A stretch of 64,000 nucleotides of DNA from Ruminiclostridium sp. (lineage in GTDB: Bacteria; Bacillota; Clostridia; Oscillospirales; Ruminococcaceae): contig JAGAWN010000124.1 in the NCBI GenBank assembly GCA_017941355.1, forward strand, positions 1-64,000, given 5' to 3'. Both the position numbers and the translations under genes were made by a program. Below the pieces are notes generated by a model. That model saw only the letters and a list, made by a program, of their open reading frames with translations. It was not told where the DNA came from and did no database searches. This document shows positions 9,027 to 16,648 of the stretch, one piece after another. Position 1 is the stretch's first letter. Every line of letters begins with the position of its first letter.

Positions 9027-10253
9027 TCACCTGTCGTTCTCCATTCTCCAGTCTATGCAGCGCTGTAGATAAGCGACATAATCCGGGTTCCGGCACATAC
9101 CCTTTCCCTCGGTGTCAGAGATCTTCGCAACGTCCATACCGTTGCAGACCGTGGTTTTCATAACAATGTTAAGAGGCGGAACACAGGTGTCGTTGCTGAG
9201 ATAGGTTCCTATCCCAAAAGCCACGTTCACCCTCTCGCCGAAACGCCTGAACAGCTTATCCGCTCTCTCGAAGTCAAGGCTGTCGCTGAACAGCAGAGTT
9301 TTTGTCTTAGGATCAATTCCCAGTTTTTCGTAGTGCGCGATCATCTTTTCGCCCCACTCGTAAGGATCTCCGCTGTCATGCCGCACGCCGCTGAACAGCG
9401 TAGCGTAGGTAAGCCTGAAATCCCGCAGGAAGCAGTCGGTAGTGATAGCGTCGGTCAGCGCCGTGCCGTTAAGCACGCCGTATTCTTTCACCCACGCGTC
9501 CAGCGCGTACCAGTTGCTGTAGGCGGGATTATGCCTGTGATTGCCCTGCCCCACACACATTATCCATTCGTGCGCCATTGTTCCCACAGGCATAAGCCCG
9601 TACTTTCTTGCAAGATACACATTCGATGTTCCCACAAACTTGCCCGCACAGATCCTCGTCTCCGCAAATGTTCTGACCGCAAGCTCCTGAGCCTCGGCAG
9701 AAAGACGGCGGCGAAGCCCGAATTCCGAGAATGCCGCCGGGTAGTATTTCCCGGTGTGCAGCCGGTTCGCTTTCTCTTCAAGCTTTTCTCTGAAGCTTGC
9801 GAAAAGCCGGTCATAATCATACTGCATACGGAAATACACTTCGTTGACGATAGCAAGTGTCGGTATCTCATACATGGAAGTGTTGAGCCACGTTCCCTTT
9901 GTCTCTATCGCAAGTCCGCACTCCGCGTCTGCGCTTATCTCAAAGTCCTCATATCTCGGCTGCCAAAGCCGCAGGAAATCCACATAAGAGCCTTTTATCC
10001 AGCGTATTCCGTTCAGGTATTCAAGTTCATCTTCCGTGAACCGCAGCTCACAGTACAGCTTTATCTGAGCCTTTATCTCATCTACCATTTCCGGAGTGAA
10101 CTTCACATCCGTGTTTCTGCATCTGAAATCCCATGTTGTTTTGTAATCGCTGAACTGGTGATAAATAGCCTGCCCCATCGAGAACTTGTACATATCGTTC
10201 TCCAGCAGACTTACAATTATCTGCGGCAGCCTGTTCTTCACTGCTTCGGACAT
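9027..10253 (-). CDS. pncB: nicotinate phosphoribosyltransferase
   Basis: Converts nicotinate and PRPP to nicotinate mononucleotide, the committed step of NAD salvage. The family N-terminus is clear (LLENDMYKFSMGQAIYHQF). The phosphorylatable histidine region (GTMAHEWIM), the VRHDSGDPYEWGEK segment and LLFSDSLDFERA follow. It uses ATG 10253, which has AGGAGG 8 bases upstream; eight upstream in-frame residues include the RBS itself and are not coding. At 408 aa it matches the bacterial PncB length. It lies 27 bp after pncA, so nicotinamide deamidation and nicotinate capture are encoded together. Confidence 0.97.
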   Translation of the reverse strand: MSEAVKNRLPQIIVSLLENDMYKFSMGQAIYHQFSDYKTTWDFRCRNTDVKFTPEMVDEIKAQIKLYCELRFTEDELEYLNGIRWIKGSYVDFLRLWQPRYEDFEISADAECGLAIETKGTWLNTSMYEIPTLAIVNEVYFRMQYDYDRLFASFREKLEEKANRLHTGKYYPAAFSEFGLRRRLSAEAQELAVRTFAETRICAGKFVGTSNVYLARKYGLMPVGTMAHEWIMCVGQGNHRHNPAYSNWYALDAWVKEYGVLNGTALTDAITTDCFLRDFRLTYATLFSGVRHDSGDPYEWGEKMIAHYEKLGIDPKTKTLLFSDSLDFERADKLFRRFGERVNVAFGIGTYLSNDTCVPPLNIVMKTTVCNGMDVAKISDTEGKGMCRNPDYVAYLQRCIDWRMENDR

Positions 10254-10280
10254 AAGTTTTCCTCCTTGCTTATGCAAAAG

Positions 10281-10853
10281 TCATTGCTCATCGTTTATAA
10301 CATCTATCTGACAGGATCTCATTACCGTAAGAGCAGCCCTGTGCGCTTCGGGAGTCGTCCCCGCGCAGCAGCGGGCGTCAACGGTAATGATGTTGTCCGG
10401 ATATTTTGCGCGCAGTATAAGCGCATTGCTGATAACACAGATATCCGTGCATAATCCGCACATAATAAACTCCGTGTCCCCGATGCGCGGAGACTTGCCG
10501 GTCCTGCCGGCATATTCCTCCATGATCTCTCTTACAGCCGCGTCAAGCGTCAGAGAACCGAATGTGTTCTTTATTACGCTGCGGCTGCCCGGAACACCTG
10601 CATTTCTGACCGCAGGCTTCCAGCCCTCGGTTCCGTCGATACAGTGCGGCACCGGCAGCTTTTTCCCCTCCAGCGTATCCATATAGTTTTCGTAGTGCGT
10701 ATCGTATGTGAAAATTATCCCGTCATAGTCTCCGCCCGATATCCTCGCTTCCACAGCCGGAACTATCGCCTGCGCCTCGGGGGTTCCGAGAGAGCCGTCA
10801 ACGAAATCCTTCTGCATATCTATCACGATCAGTATTCTGAATTTTTCCGACAT
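10281..10853 (-). CDS. pncA: nicotinamidase / isochorismatase-family cysteine hydrolase
   Basis: Probably deamidates nicotinamide to nicotinate, feeding PncB directly downstream. The cysteine-hydrolase fold shows the catalytic aspartate in VIDMQKDF (D12) and the nucleophile in GLCTDICVISNAL (C139). A lysine in the RSVIKNTFGS region is the likely third catalytic residue. ATG 10853 is preceded by GGAGG; the ORF could begin six codons earlier but that stretch carries the RBS. The 190-aa length fits. Isochorismatase-family members vary in substrate; the adjacent pncB makes nicotinamidase the best call. Confidence 0.92.
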   Translation of the reverse strand: MSEKFRILIVIDMQKDFVDGSLGTPEAQAIVPAVEARISGGDYDGIIFTYDTHYENYMDTLEGKKLPVPHCIDGTEGWKPAVRNAGVPGSRSVIKNTFGSLTLDAAVREIMEEYAGRTGKSPRIGDTEFIMCGLCTDICVISNALILRAKYPDNIITVDARCCAGTTPEAHRAALTVMRSCQIDVINDEQ

Positions 10854-10886
10854 TTCCAATCCTCCGTGCAATAGTTTGTTACCGCG

Positions 10887-12068
10887 TCAGTCCACAAACT
10901 TACCGTTTATTATGACAAACTCCGGTTTCTCCGCAATATCGAACACCTCGCCCCGGAAAGCCGTAAGATCAGCGTCTTTTCCGGCTTCGATGCTTCCTAC
11001 CCGGTCATCTATCCCACAGATACGGGCGGCGTTTATGGTGACAGCCCGTATTGCCTGCTCCTTGCTCAGCCCTCCGCGAACGGCTATCCCCGCCGTTACC
11101 GGCAGGTACTGTACCGGCGTTTCGGGATGATCCGTGCAGATAGCGAACTTAACGCCGTGCTTGTGCAGTTTTGCCGCATTCTCTATGCTCTGGTTCACAA
11201 GTTCCGGCTTGCATCTGTCCGTAAACAGAGGGCCTATTATACATTCCGCACGCTCGTCCGCAAGTTCGTCCGCGATAAGATGACCGTCCGTTGCGTGGAT
11301 AAGCACATAATCTATCGCAAACTCCTTTGCAATGCGTATCGCCGTAAACATATCGTCCTGTCTGTGACAGTGGAAATGCGCCTTTACGCGTTTTTCCAGC
11401 AGCGGGATAAGGGCTTCGCACTTTATGTCGAACTCCGGGCGCGATGCCTCATCGTCCGTCCCTTTCGTGCGCTCGTATTCTGCCTTATCCTCCATGTACC
11501 GGCGGGCTTTCATAAGCTGCTCGCGTATCACCGCGGCAGTCGCCATGCGCGTCATCGGAGACTCGTCCCGGTCGTGATACACGGATTTCGGATTTTCACC
11601 CAGCGCGAATTTTATGGAAACAGGGTCTTTTACCACAAGCTTGTCAATGCGTGAACTGCCGTAAGTTTTCATCGCGAGGAAGCTGCCTCCTATGGGGTTT
11701 GCGCTTCCGACACCGGTAACCACAGTCCCTATCCCCGCCCGGGCAGCTTCCGAGAAACACAGGTCTGCCGCGTTCACAGCGTCGATGGCGCGCAGGTGCG
11801 GGGTTGACGGGTCTGTTTCCTCGTTCACATCGTCTCCCTCAAATCCCAGCCCGTTCTCGATTATCCCTATATGACAGTGCGCATCGACAAACGCGGGATA
11901 AACGGTAAGTCCGGAAGCGTCAATGGTATCCCCGGTATCGGTATCTCCGTCAAATTCGTCCATGCTGCCTACAGCGGTGATAACGCCGCCGTTCGTCTCT
12001 ATGAATCCGCACTCTATGATCCCGTTGTCCTCGGACGCGGTGAAAATGCGGGCATTATAGATTATCAT
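10887..12068 (-). CDS. metal-dependent amidohydrolase (imidazolonepropionase-like)
   Basis: An amidohydrolase-superfamily TIM barrel with flanking beta domain. Metal ligands visible are the HxH in FVDAHCHIG (about residue 65), HFHCH, IHATDGH and the aspartate in CTDHPETP. The C-terminal stretch INAARICGIDDRVGSIEAGKDADL-type is diagnostic of the superfamily, as is the strand VIINGKFVD. At 393 aa it is like many Clostridia amidohydrolases annotated only at superfamily level. Its ATG overlaps the aroK stop by 4 bases (ATGA), so it is co-translated with the shikimate genes. The substrate is unknown, and the NAD-salvage and shikimate neighbours do not settle it. Confidence 0.88.
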   Translation of the reverse strand: MIIYNARIFTASEDNGIIECGFIETNGGVITAVGSMDEFDGDTDTGDTIDASGLTVYPAFVDAHCHIGIIENGLGFEGDDVNEETDPSTPHLRAIDAVNAADLCFSEAARAGIGTVVTGVGSANPIGGSFLAMKTYGSSRIDKLVVKDPVSIKFALGENPKSVYHDRDESPMTRMATAAVIREQLMKARRYMEDKAEYERTKGTDDEASRPEFDIKCEALIPLLEKRVKAHFHCHRQDDMFTAIRIAKEFAIDYVLIHATDGHLIADELADERAECIIGPLFTDRCKPELVNQSIENAAKLHKHGVKFAICTDHPETPVQYLPVTAGIAVRGGLSKEQAIRAVTINAARICGIDDRVGSIEAGKDADLTAFRGEVFDIAEKPEFVIINGKFVD

Positions 12069-12550
12069 AAGCGCTCCTTTATTCTTGCGATTATCTGCGC
12101 GGGCGTTCCCGAAGCATCGATCACGATATCCGCGCGGGCAGTGTATATGGGTCTGCGGGTATCGAACAGCTCCCGCACTTTCTCTTTCGGGTTGTTGTAT
12201 GCGAGAGGACGGTTCCTGTCGTTCTTTATACGGTCGTAGCAGGTCTGAAAGTCAGCGTCGAGAAAAACGACTTTTCCCGTTTTGCGGGCTGTTCCGGCGG
12301 TATTGTCGTTTATTACCGCACCGCCTCCGAGAGCCACAACGCTGTTGTCCGGCATCTCGGCAATATACTTCGCTTCAAGTTCCCGGAAGTGCGGCTCACC
12401 GTATTTTTCAAAAATCTCCGGGATCGTCATTTTCTCGTGTTCCACAATATACCGGTCAAGATCTGCGAACGTCATACCGCTTTTCCGCGCAAGTTCCCTG
12501 CCGATGCGGGATTTCCCACAACCCATGAAACCGCAGAGATATATCTTCAT
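12065..12550 (-). CDS. aroK: shikimate kinase
   Basis: Phosphorylates shikimate to shikimate 3-phosphate in aromatic amino-acid synthesis. The Walker A motif GFMGCGKS spans residues 7-14. The substrate-binding DLDRYIV and FRELE segments and the VALGGGAV motif follow, then the lid arginine in NRPLAYN. The start is ATG 12550 with GGAGG upstream; the longer ORF adds 22 unrelated residues. ATG overlaps the aroE TGA by 4 bases. At 161 aa it has the normal length. It sits in the order fabD-aroE-aroK-amidohydrolase-pncA-pncB on the minus strand. Confidence 0.96.
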   Translation of the reverse strand: MKIYLCGFMGCGKSRIGRELARKSGMTFADLDRYIVEHEKMTIPEIFEKYGEPHFRELEAKYIAEMPDNSVVALGGGAVINDNTAGTARKTGKVVFLDADFQTCYDRIKNDRNRPLAYNNPKEKVRELFDTRRPIYTARADIVIDASGTPAQIIARIKERL

Positions 12551-13395
12551 ATCAGCTCCTCCATGTCGGAAATAAGCTGCTTTAGGTCGGATCCCGAAAA
12601 CTCCGCCCCGTTCCATATCTCCTGAGCCGCGGCAGCCTGCAGCACAAGCATTGCCATTCCGGTCATAGCCGGCTTTCCGAGTTCACGCGCAGTCCTGAAC
12701 AGCAGCGTCTCTTTCGGATTATACACCACATCGAACACGCATCCGATATGCTGCAAAACGTCCGCCGTACAGGGCATTTTATCGGTTTTCGGGAACATTC
12801 CCACAGGGGAAGCGTTTATGAGCAGGTCAAAAGCGCGGGAACTTCCGAGATCGTCCGGCGACAGCACATCGCCGTGTATCACGGCTGTCTTTATGCGCAC
12901 CCGCGGCATTCTTCCCTTTATGTCAGAAACGGTCTTTTCGGCGTCTGTCAGATAGTCCGGCAGCACCGCGACTGTCACTTCACCGCCCTTGTACGCGGCT
13001 TCCGCGGCGATCATTCTCCCCACACCGCCGCAGCCGATGACCAGAACGTGTGAATCCAGCCTCGCACCGAGCATATCTATAGAACGGGTAAAGCCGAACA
13101 CATCTGTGTTATATCCGACTTTTTCGCTGCCGTTCTTTACGCAGTTCACGGAACCGAAGCGTTCCGCAGAAACATCGAGCCTGTCGCAGTACGGGATAAT
13201 ACCGACTTTGTGCGGGATCGTGGCATTGAAGCCGTCAAACTCCGCAAGCTTCGCATAGTCCGCGTTCAGTTCCTCGGGCGGGATATCGAGCAGTTCATAG
13301 CTGCCGTCCACGCCCGCAAGCTGCATAAGTCTGGTGTGTATCTGCGGAGACAGCGAGTGTCCGAGGGGGTGACCGATAAGTGCGTATTTTTTCAT
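12547..13395 (-). CDS. aroE: shikimate dehydrogenase
   Basis: NADPH-dependent reduction of 3-dehydroshikimate to shikimate. The N-terminal substrate domain shows IGHPLGHSLSPQIH. The catalytic lysine and neighbours lie in FNATIPHKVGI, and the Rossmann motif is VIGCGGVGRM (about residue 119). The C-terminal MLVLQAAAAQEIWNG is typical of the family. At 282 aa the length is standard. It is translationally coupled to aroK downstream by an ATGA overlap. It lies 73 bp after fabD, so it may share fabD's transcript. Confidence 0.97.
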   Translation of the reverse strand: MKKYALIGHPLGHSLSPQIHTRLMQLAGVDGSYELLDIPPEELNADYAKLAEFDGFNATIPHKVGIIPYCDRLDVSAERFGSVNCVKNGSEKVGYNTDVFGFTRSIDMLGARLDSHVLVIGCGGVGRMIAAEAAYKGGEVTVAVLPDYLTDAEKTVSDIKGRMPRVRIKTAVIHGDVLSPDDLGSSRAFDLLINASPVGMFPKTDKMPCTADVLQHIGCVFDVVYNPKETLLFRTARELGKPAMTGMAMLVLQAAAAQEIWNGAEFSGSDLKQLISDMEELI

Positions 13396-13468
13396 GTCAT
13401 TGCCTTTCTTTGAATAGCTGTTTTGATAACTTTCGGCTGTATAGTTCCATATTCCGTATGCCGGCGGA

Positions 13469-14368
13469 TCAAGCGTCGATAGCTTCGGCAGCCACGCCGT
13501 CCAGTGTCTTTTTCACCATACCGGTGAGAGCCTTGCCGGGACCGCACTCGACGAAGCTGTCAATGCCGTCCGCCTGCATGGCGGCAAGCTCCGATGTGAA
13601 GCGGACGGGTGAGAAGATGTGGCGGGAAAGGATATCGTGGATATCTGAAAGATCTGTGAGTTTACCGCCGGTAACGTTTGAATAGAACGCCTTTTTCGGT
13701 TCACCGATCGGTATATCCTTTATCAGTTCCCCGAATTCCAGCCCGGCTTCTTTCATATACTCACTGTGAAAGGCTGCCGCAACGGCAAGCGGTACCACGC
13801 GCTTTGCGCCCTTTTCTTTAAGAATGGCGGAAGCCTTTTCTATACCTGCGTCGCTGCCGGCGATGACGACCTGCGCTTTCGAGTTGTAATTTACCGGAAC
13901 AACGTAGTCGCCGCCGTCGGAAACGGTTTTGCAGGCTTCCTCGATGACTTCCGGCGAAAGACCGAGTATCGCCGCCATTTTGCCGCCGTTCTTTTTCGCC
14001 GCCTTGTCCATGCACGCCGCGCGATGCTTTATCAGCGTGCAGCCGGTCTGCAAATCCACAGCACCGGAACACACGAGCGCCGCATACTCACCGAGGGAGT
14101 GTCCCGCAACAGCGTCGAACTCACCGCCGCCCAGTTCATACTTCTTCGCGCAGAGCAGCGACATCGTGAATATCACGGGCTGCGACACGCTTGTGACAGC
14201 AAGTTCCTCCGCTGTCCCCTCAAACATGGTCTTTTTCAGATCAAAGCCGAAAATGTCCGTCCCGCAGGCGAATATCTCCTCATAAGCGGCGGGAGATTCG
14301 TCGTACAGCTTCTTTCCCATTCCGCTGTACTGTGAGCCCTGCCCCGAAAACAAAAGCGCAGTTGCCAT
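13469..14368 (-). CDS. fabD: malonyl-CoA:ACP transacylase
   Basis: Moves malonyl groups from CoA to acyl carrier protein for chain elongation. The GxSxG nucleophile lies in AGHSLGEYAAL (S91), the N-terminal oxyanion motif is FSGQGSQYSGMG, and the catalytic histidine is in AAAFHSEYM. At 299 aa it matches the family. In most Firmicutes fabD lies inside the fab operon; here it is transcribed away from fabH across a shared 230-bp promoter region, while all its partners are on the plus strand. The start ATG has AAAGGA upstream. I did not find a convincing minus-strand promoter. Confidence 0.97.
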   Translation of the reverse strand: MATALLFSGQGSQYSGMGKKLYDESPAAYEEIFACGTDIFGFDLKKTMFEGTAEELAVTSVSQPVIFTMSLLCAKKYELGGGEFDAVAGHSLGEYAALVCSGAVDLQTGCTLIKHRAACMDKAAKKNGGKMAAILGLSPEVIEEACKTVSDGGDYVVPVNYNSKAQVVIAGSDAGIEKASAILKEKGAKRVVPLAVAAAFHSEYMKEAGLEFGELIKDIPIGEPKKAFYSNVTGGKLTDLSDIHDILSRHIFSPVRFTSELAAMQADGIDSFVECGPGKALTGMVKKTLDGVAAEAIDA

Positions 14369-14429
14369 AGTGATTTTTCCTTTCGTGTCGTCTTTTTGCA
14401 GTAAAACCCAAAAAAATTATTGTGCGATA

Positions 14430-14458
14430 TTGACAAAAACGGGCGGTACTGTTATAAT
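14430..14458 (+). promoter_or_regulatory. consensus sigma-A promoter for the fab-acc operon
   Basis: TTGACA at 14430-14435 and TATAAT at 14453-14458 are separated by exactly 17 bp. It reads towards fabH and leaves an untranslated leader of roughly 135 bases. It lies in the divergent fabD/fabH interval, so binding here could also affect fabD. Confidence 0.85.
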
Positions 14459-14534
14459 ATAGATATGTATGTGCAGAATTTACACATTTTTTCCATTTCT
14501 AATATTATATACTATTTTTTACATAAAATCAATA

Positions 14535-14582
14535 GGGAACATTCAAAAACCGGTATCTCTTCGGGAGTTTTAAAATGTTCCC
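14535..14582. promoter_or_regulatory. inverted repeat in the fabH leader
   Basis: GGGAACATT (14535-14543) and AATGTTCCC (14574-14582) form a perfect 9-bp dyad with an inner AAAA/TTTT pairing. It sits about 70-115 bases after the predicted transcription start and 20 bases before the fabH start. It may be an RNA hairpin or a repressor site. Confidence 0.5.
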
Positions 14583-14601
14583 GTCGGGGTGTGAGGACAG
14601 A

Positions 14602-15603
14602 ATGCGCGGAATAAAAATCATCGGAGCGGGAATGTATGTTCCCGAAACTGTTATAAGCAACGATTGGCTTTCTACGATACTGGACACGAACGACGAGTGG
14701 ATATACTCGCGTACCGGCATACGGGAACGCCGCATCTCGGTGGATAAGCCGAATTTCTGGATGGCGGAGCAGGCAGCTCTCGCGGCGGTCAGGGACAGCG
14801 GTATCGACCCGTCTGAGATCGACCTCGTTCTTGCAGCGACCTGTTCGCCGGATTATTACTATCCCGCATTGTCCTGCCTTGTGCAGCACTCGGTCGGTGC
14901 GGTGAACGCTGCCGCGTTCGACATAAACTCGGCTTGCACGGGATTTATAAACGCACTGGACACGGCTTCCCGTTTTCTTGAGGACGGCGACTACCGGAAC
15001 ATACTCGTTGTGGCAAGTGAGCGCCTCGCACCGCACTGCGACTACACCGACCGCACCGCAAGCATTCTCTTCGGTGACGGAGCGGGTGCCGCAGTCGTGA
15101 CAAAGAGCGGCAAGCCCATGTGGTCATATCTGAGCGCAAAGGGCGATTACTTCAACGCTCTGTACTGCAAGACAGATCACAGCCGTTCCAACTGCCCCCT
15201 GCTGAAAGACAGCGATGCTTACCCCGAGGGCATCATAGACAGCGAGGCAAAGACCCATACCCTGCAAATGAACGGCAAGGCGGTCTATAAGTTCGCGGTT
15301 GACGCAATGCAGACAGCGGTGACAAAGGTGCTGGAAAAATCGGGGCTGCACACGGAGGATATCGACCTGTATATACCGCATCAGGCAAACGCGCGCATCA
15401 TCGAAAGCGCAGTCAAGGGCTTGAAACTACCGGAAGACAAGGTATATGTGAACCTCGAAAAGCGTGGCAACACATCAAGCGCCTGTATTCCCACCTGTCT
15501 CGCCGAGCTGAAACAGGCAGGACGCATAAAAGACGGAATGAAGATATGTCTCGTAGGCTTCGGAGCAGGACTTACCAGCGGAGCTATCGTTTTTGAGCAG
15601 TAA
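14602..15603 (+). CDS. fabH: beta-ketoacyl-ACP synthase III
   Basis: Starts fatty-acid synthesis by condensing acyl-CoA with malonyl-ACP. The Cys-His-Asn triad is visible as C112 (INSACTGF), H260 (IPHQANAR) and N290 (RGNTSSA); the glycine-rich end GFGAGLTSGA is also typical. ATG 14602 gives the usual MRGIKIIGAGMYVPE start with GAGGA upstream; ATG 14575 lies inside the leader inverted repeat and is less likely. At 333 aa the length is normal. It is first in an operon with fabK 91 bp downstream. Confidence 0.97.
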   Translation: MRGIKIIGAGMYVPETVISNDWLSTILDTNDEWIYSRTGIRERRISVDKPNFWMAEQAALAAVRDSGIDPSEIDLVLAATCSPDYYYPALSCLVQHSVGAVNAAAFDINSACTGFINALDTASRFLEDGDYRNILVVASERLAPHCDYTDRTASILFGDGAGAAVVTKSGKPMWSYLSAKGDYFNALYCKTDHSRSNCPLLKDSDAYPEGIIDSEAKTHTLQMNGKAVYKFAVDAMQTAVTKVLEKSGLHTEDIDLYIPHQANARIIESAVKGLKLPEDKVYVNLEKRGNTSSACIPTCLAELKQAGRIKDGMKICLVGFGAGLTSGAIVFEQ

Positions 15604-15694
15604 CGCGGGAAAGGTTTTCTCCCTCCCATCGACCCCTCCCTCTTTCCAAAGGGCTTTGCTGCTTTGCACTTTTCTTGAAAGGATAACACTGATT

Positions 15695-16621
15695 ATGAAA
15701 ACAAGAATTACCGAATTGTTAGGAATACAATACCCCATTTTGCAGGGCGGTATGGCGTGGGTAGCGGAAAGCACCCTCGCCGCCGCGGTATCAAACGCCG
15801 GCGGCGCAGGTATAATTGCCGGAGGCGCGGCACCTATCGACTATCTGCGCGACCAGATACGCCGTGCAAAAACACTGACTGACAAGCCTTTCGGCGTGAA
15901 TGTCATGCTGATGAGTCCCAACGCCGAAGACCTCGCACAGCTCGTTATCGACGAGGGTGTTGCGTTCGTTACCACCGGCGCGGGCAATCCCGGCAAATAT
16001 ATGGAAGCTTGGAAAGCCGCAGGTATAAAGGTGATACCCGTTGTGCCGTCTGTGGCTCTCGCAAAGCGTATGGAGCGCTCCGGCGCGGACGCGGTCATTG
16101 CCGAGGGAACGGAAAGCGGCGGTCACATCGGTGAGAACACCACTATGTGCCTTGTTCCGCAGGTAGCTGACGCGGTAGAGATCCCCGTTCTCGCGGCAGG
16201 CGGAATAGCCGACGGGCGCGGTATAGCCGCTTCGTTCATGCTCGGCGCGGAGGGAGTTCAGGTAGGAACACGCTTCCTCGCAAGCACGGAATGTCAGATA
16301 CACGAGAACTACAAAAACCTCGTTATAGGCGCAAAAGATACCGACAGCATAGTTACCGGACGTTTCACCGGTCACCCGTGCAGAAATGTAAAGTCGAAGC
16401 TCGCAAAGAAGCTCCAGACTTTCGAGAAAGACGGCGGTACGCCGGAGGAGTTCGAGCAGATATCCGCCGGTTCTCTGCGCAAGGCTGTTGTTGACGGAGA
16501 CCTCGAAAACGGCTCTTTCATGTGCGGCGCGATAGCCGGTATGGTAAATGATATAAAGCCGTGCAAAGAGATAGTAGAAGAGATGTTTACACAGGCGGAA
16601 AAACTGTTGAAAAGAGATTAA
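15695..16621 (+). CDS. fabK: enoyl-ACP reductase II, FMN-dependent
   Basis: Reduces the enoyl-ACP double bond, replacing FabI in this lineage. The nitronate-monooxygenase-type TIM barrel opens with LGIQYPILQGGMAW. It carries the flavin/phosphate motifs GGAGIIAGG, GTESGGHIG and the AAGGIADGRG loop, then GAEGVQVGTRFLAS. ATG 15695 is preceded by GAAAGGA at longer than usual spacing (about 12); the upstream in-frame residues show no family similarity. At 308 aa it is the usual size. No fabI-like gene was seen in the window. Operon position between fabH and the topA-trmFO pair. Confidence 0.95.
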   Translation: MKTRITELLGIQYPILQGGMAWVAESTLAAAVSNAGGAGIIAGGAAPIDYLRDQIRRAKTLTDKPFGVNVMLMSPNAEDLAQLVIDEGVAFVTTGAGNPGKYMEAWKAAGIKVIPVVPSVALAKRMERSGADAVIAEGTESGGHIGENTTMCLVPQVADAVEIPVLAAGGIADGRGIAASFMLGAEGVQVGTRFLASTECQIHENYKNLVIGAKDTDSIVTGRFTGHPCRNVKSKLAKKLQTFEKDGGTPEEFEQISAGSLRKAVVDGDLENGSFMCGAIAGMVNDIKPCKEIVEEMFTQAEKLLKRD

Positions 16622-16648
16622 AGAACACATACAAAGGAGATAAGGAAA

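Noticed and set aside
9333..10454. 373-aa open frame on the plus strand
   Set aside because: It is the shadow of pncB and pncA.
14575..14601. Alternative fabH start at ATG 14575
   Set aside because: It lies within the leader dyad and adds nine residues not found in FabH; ATG 14602 has a good RBS.
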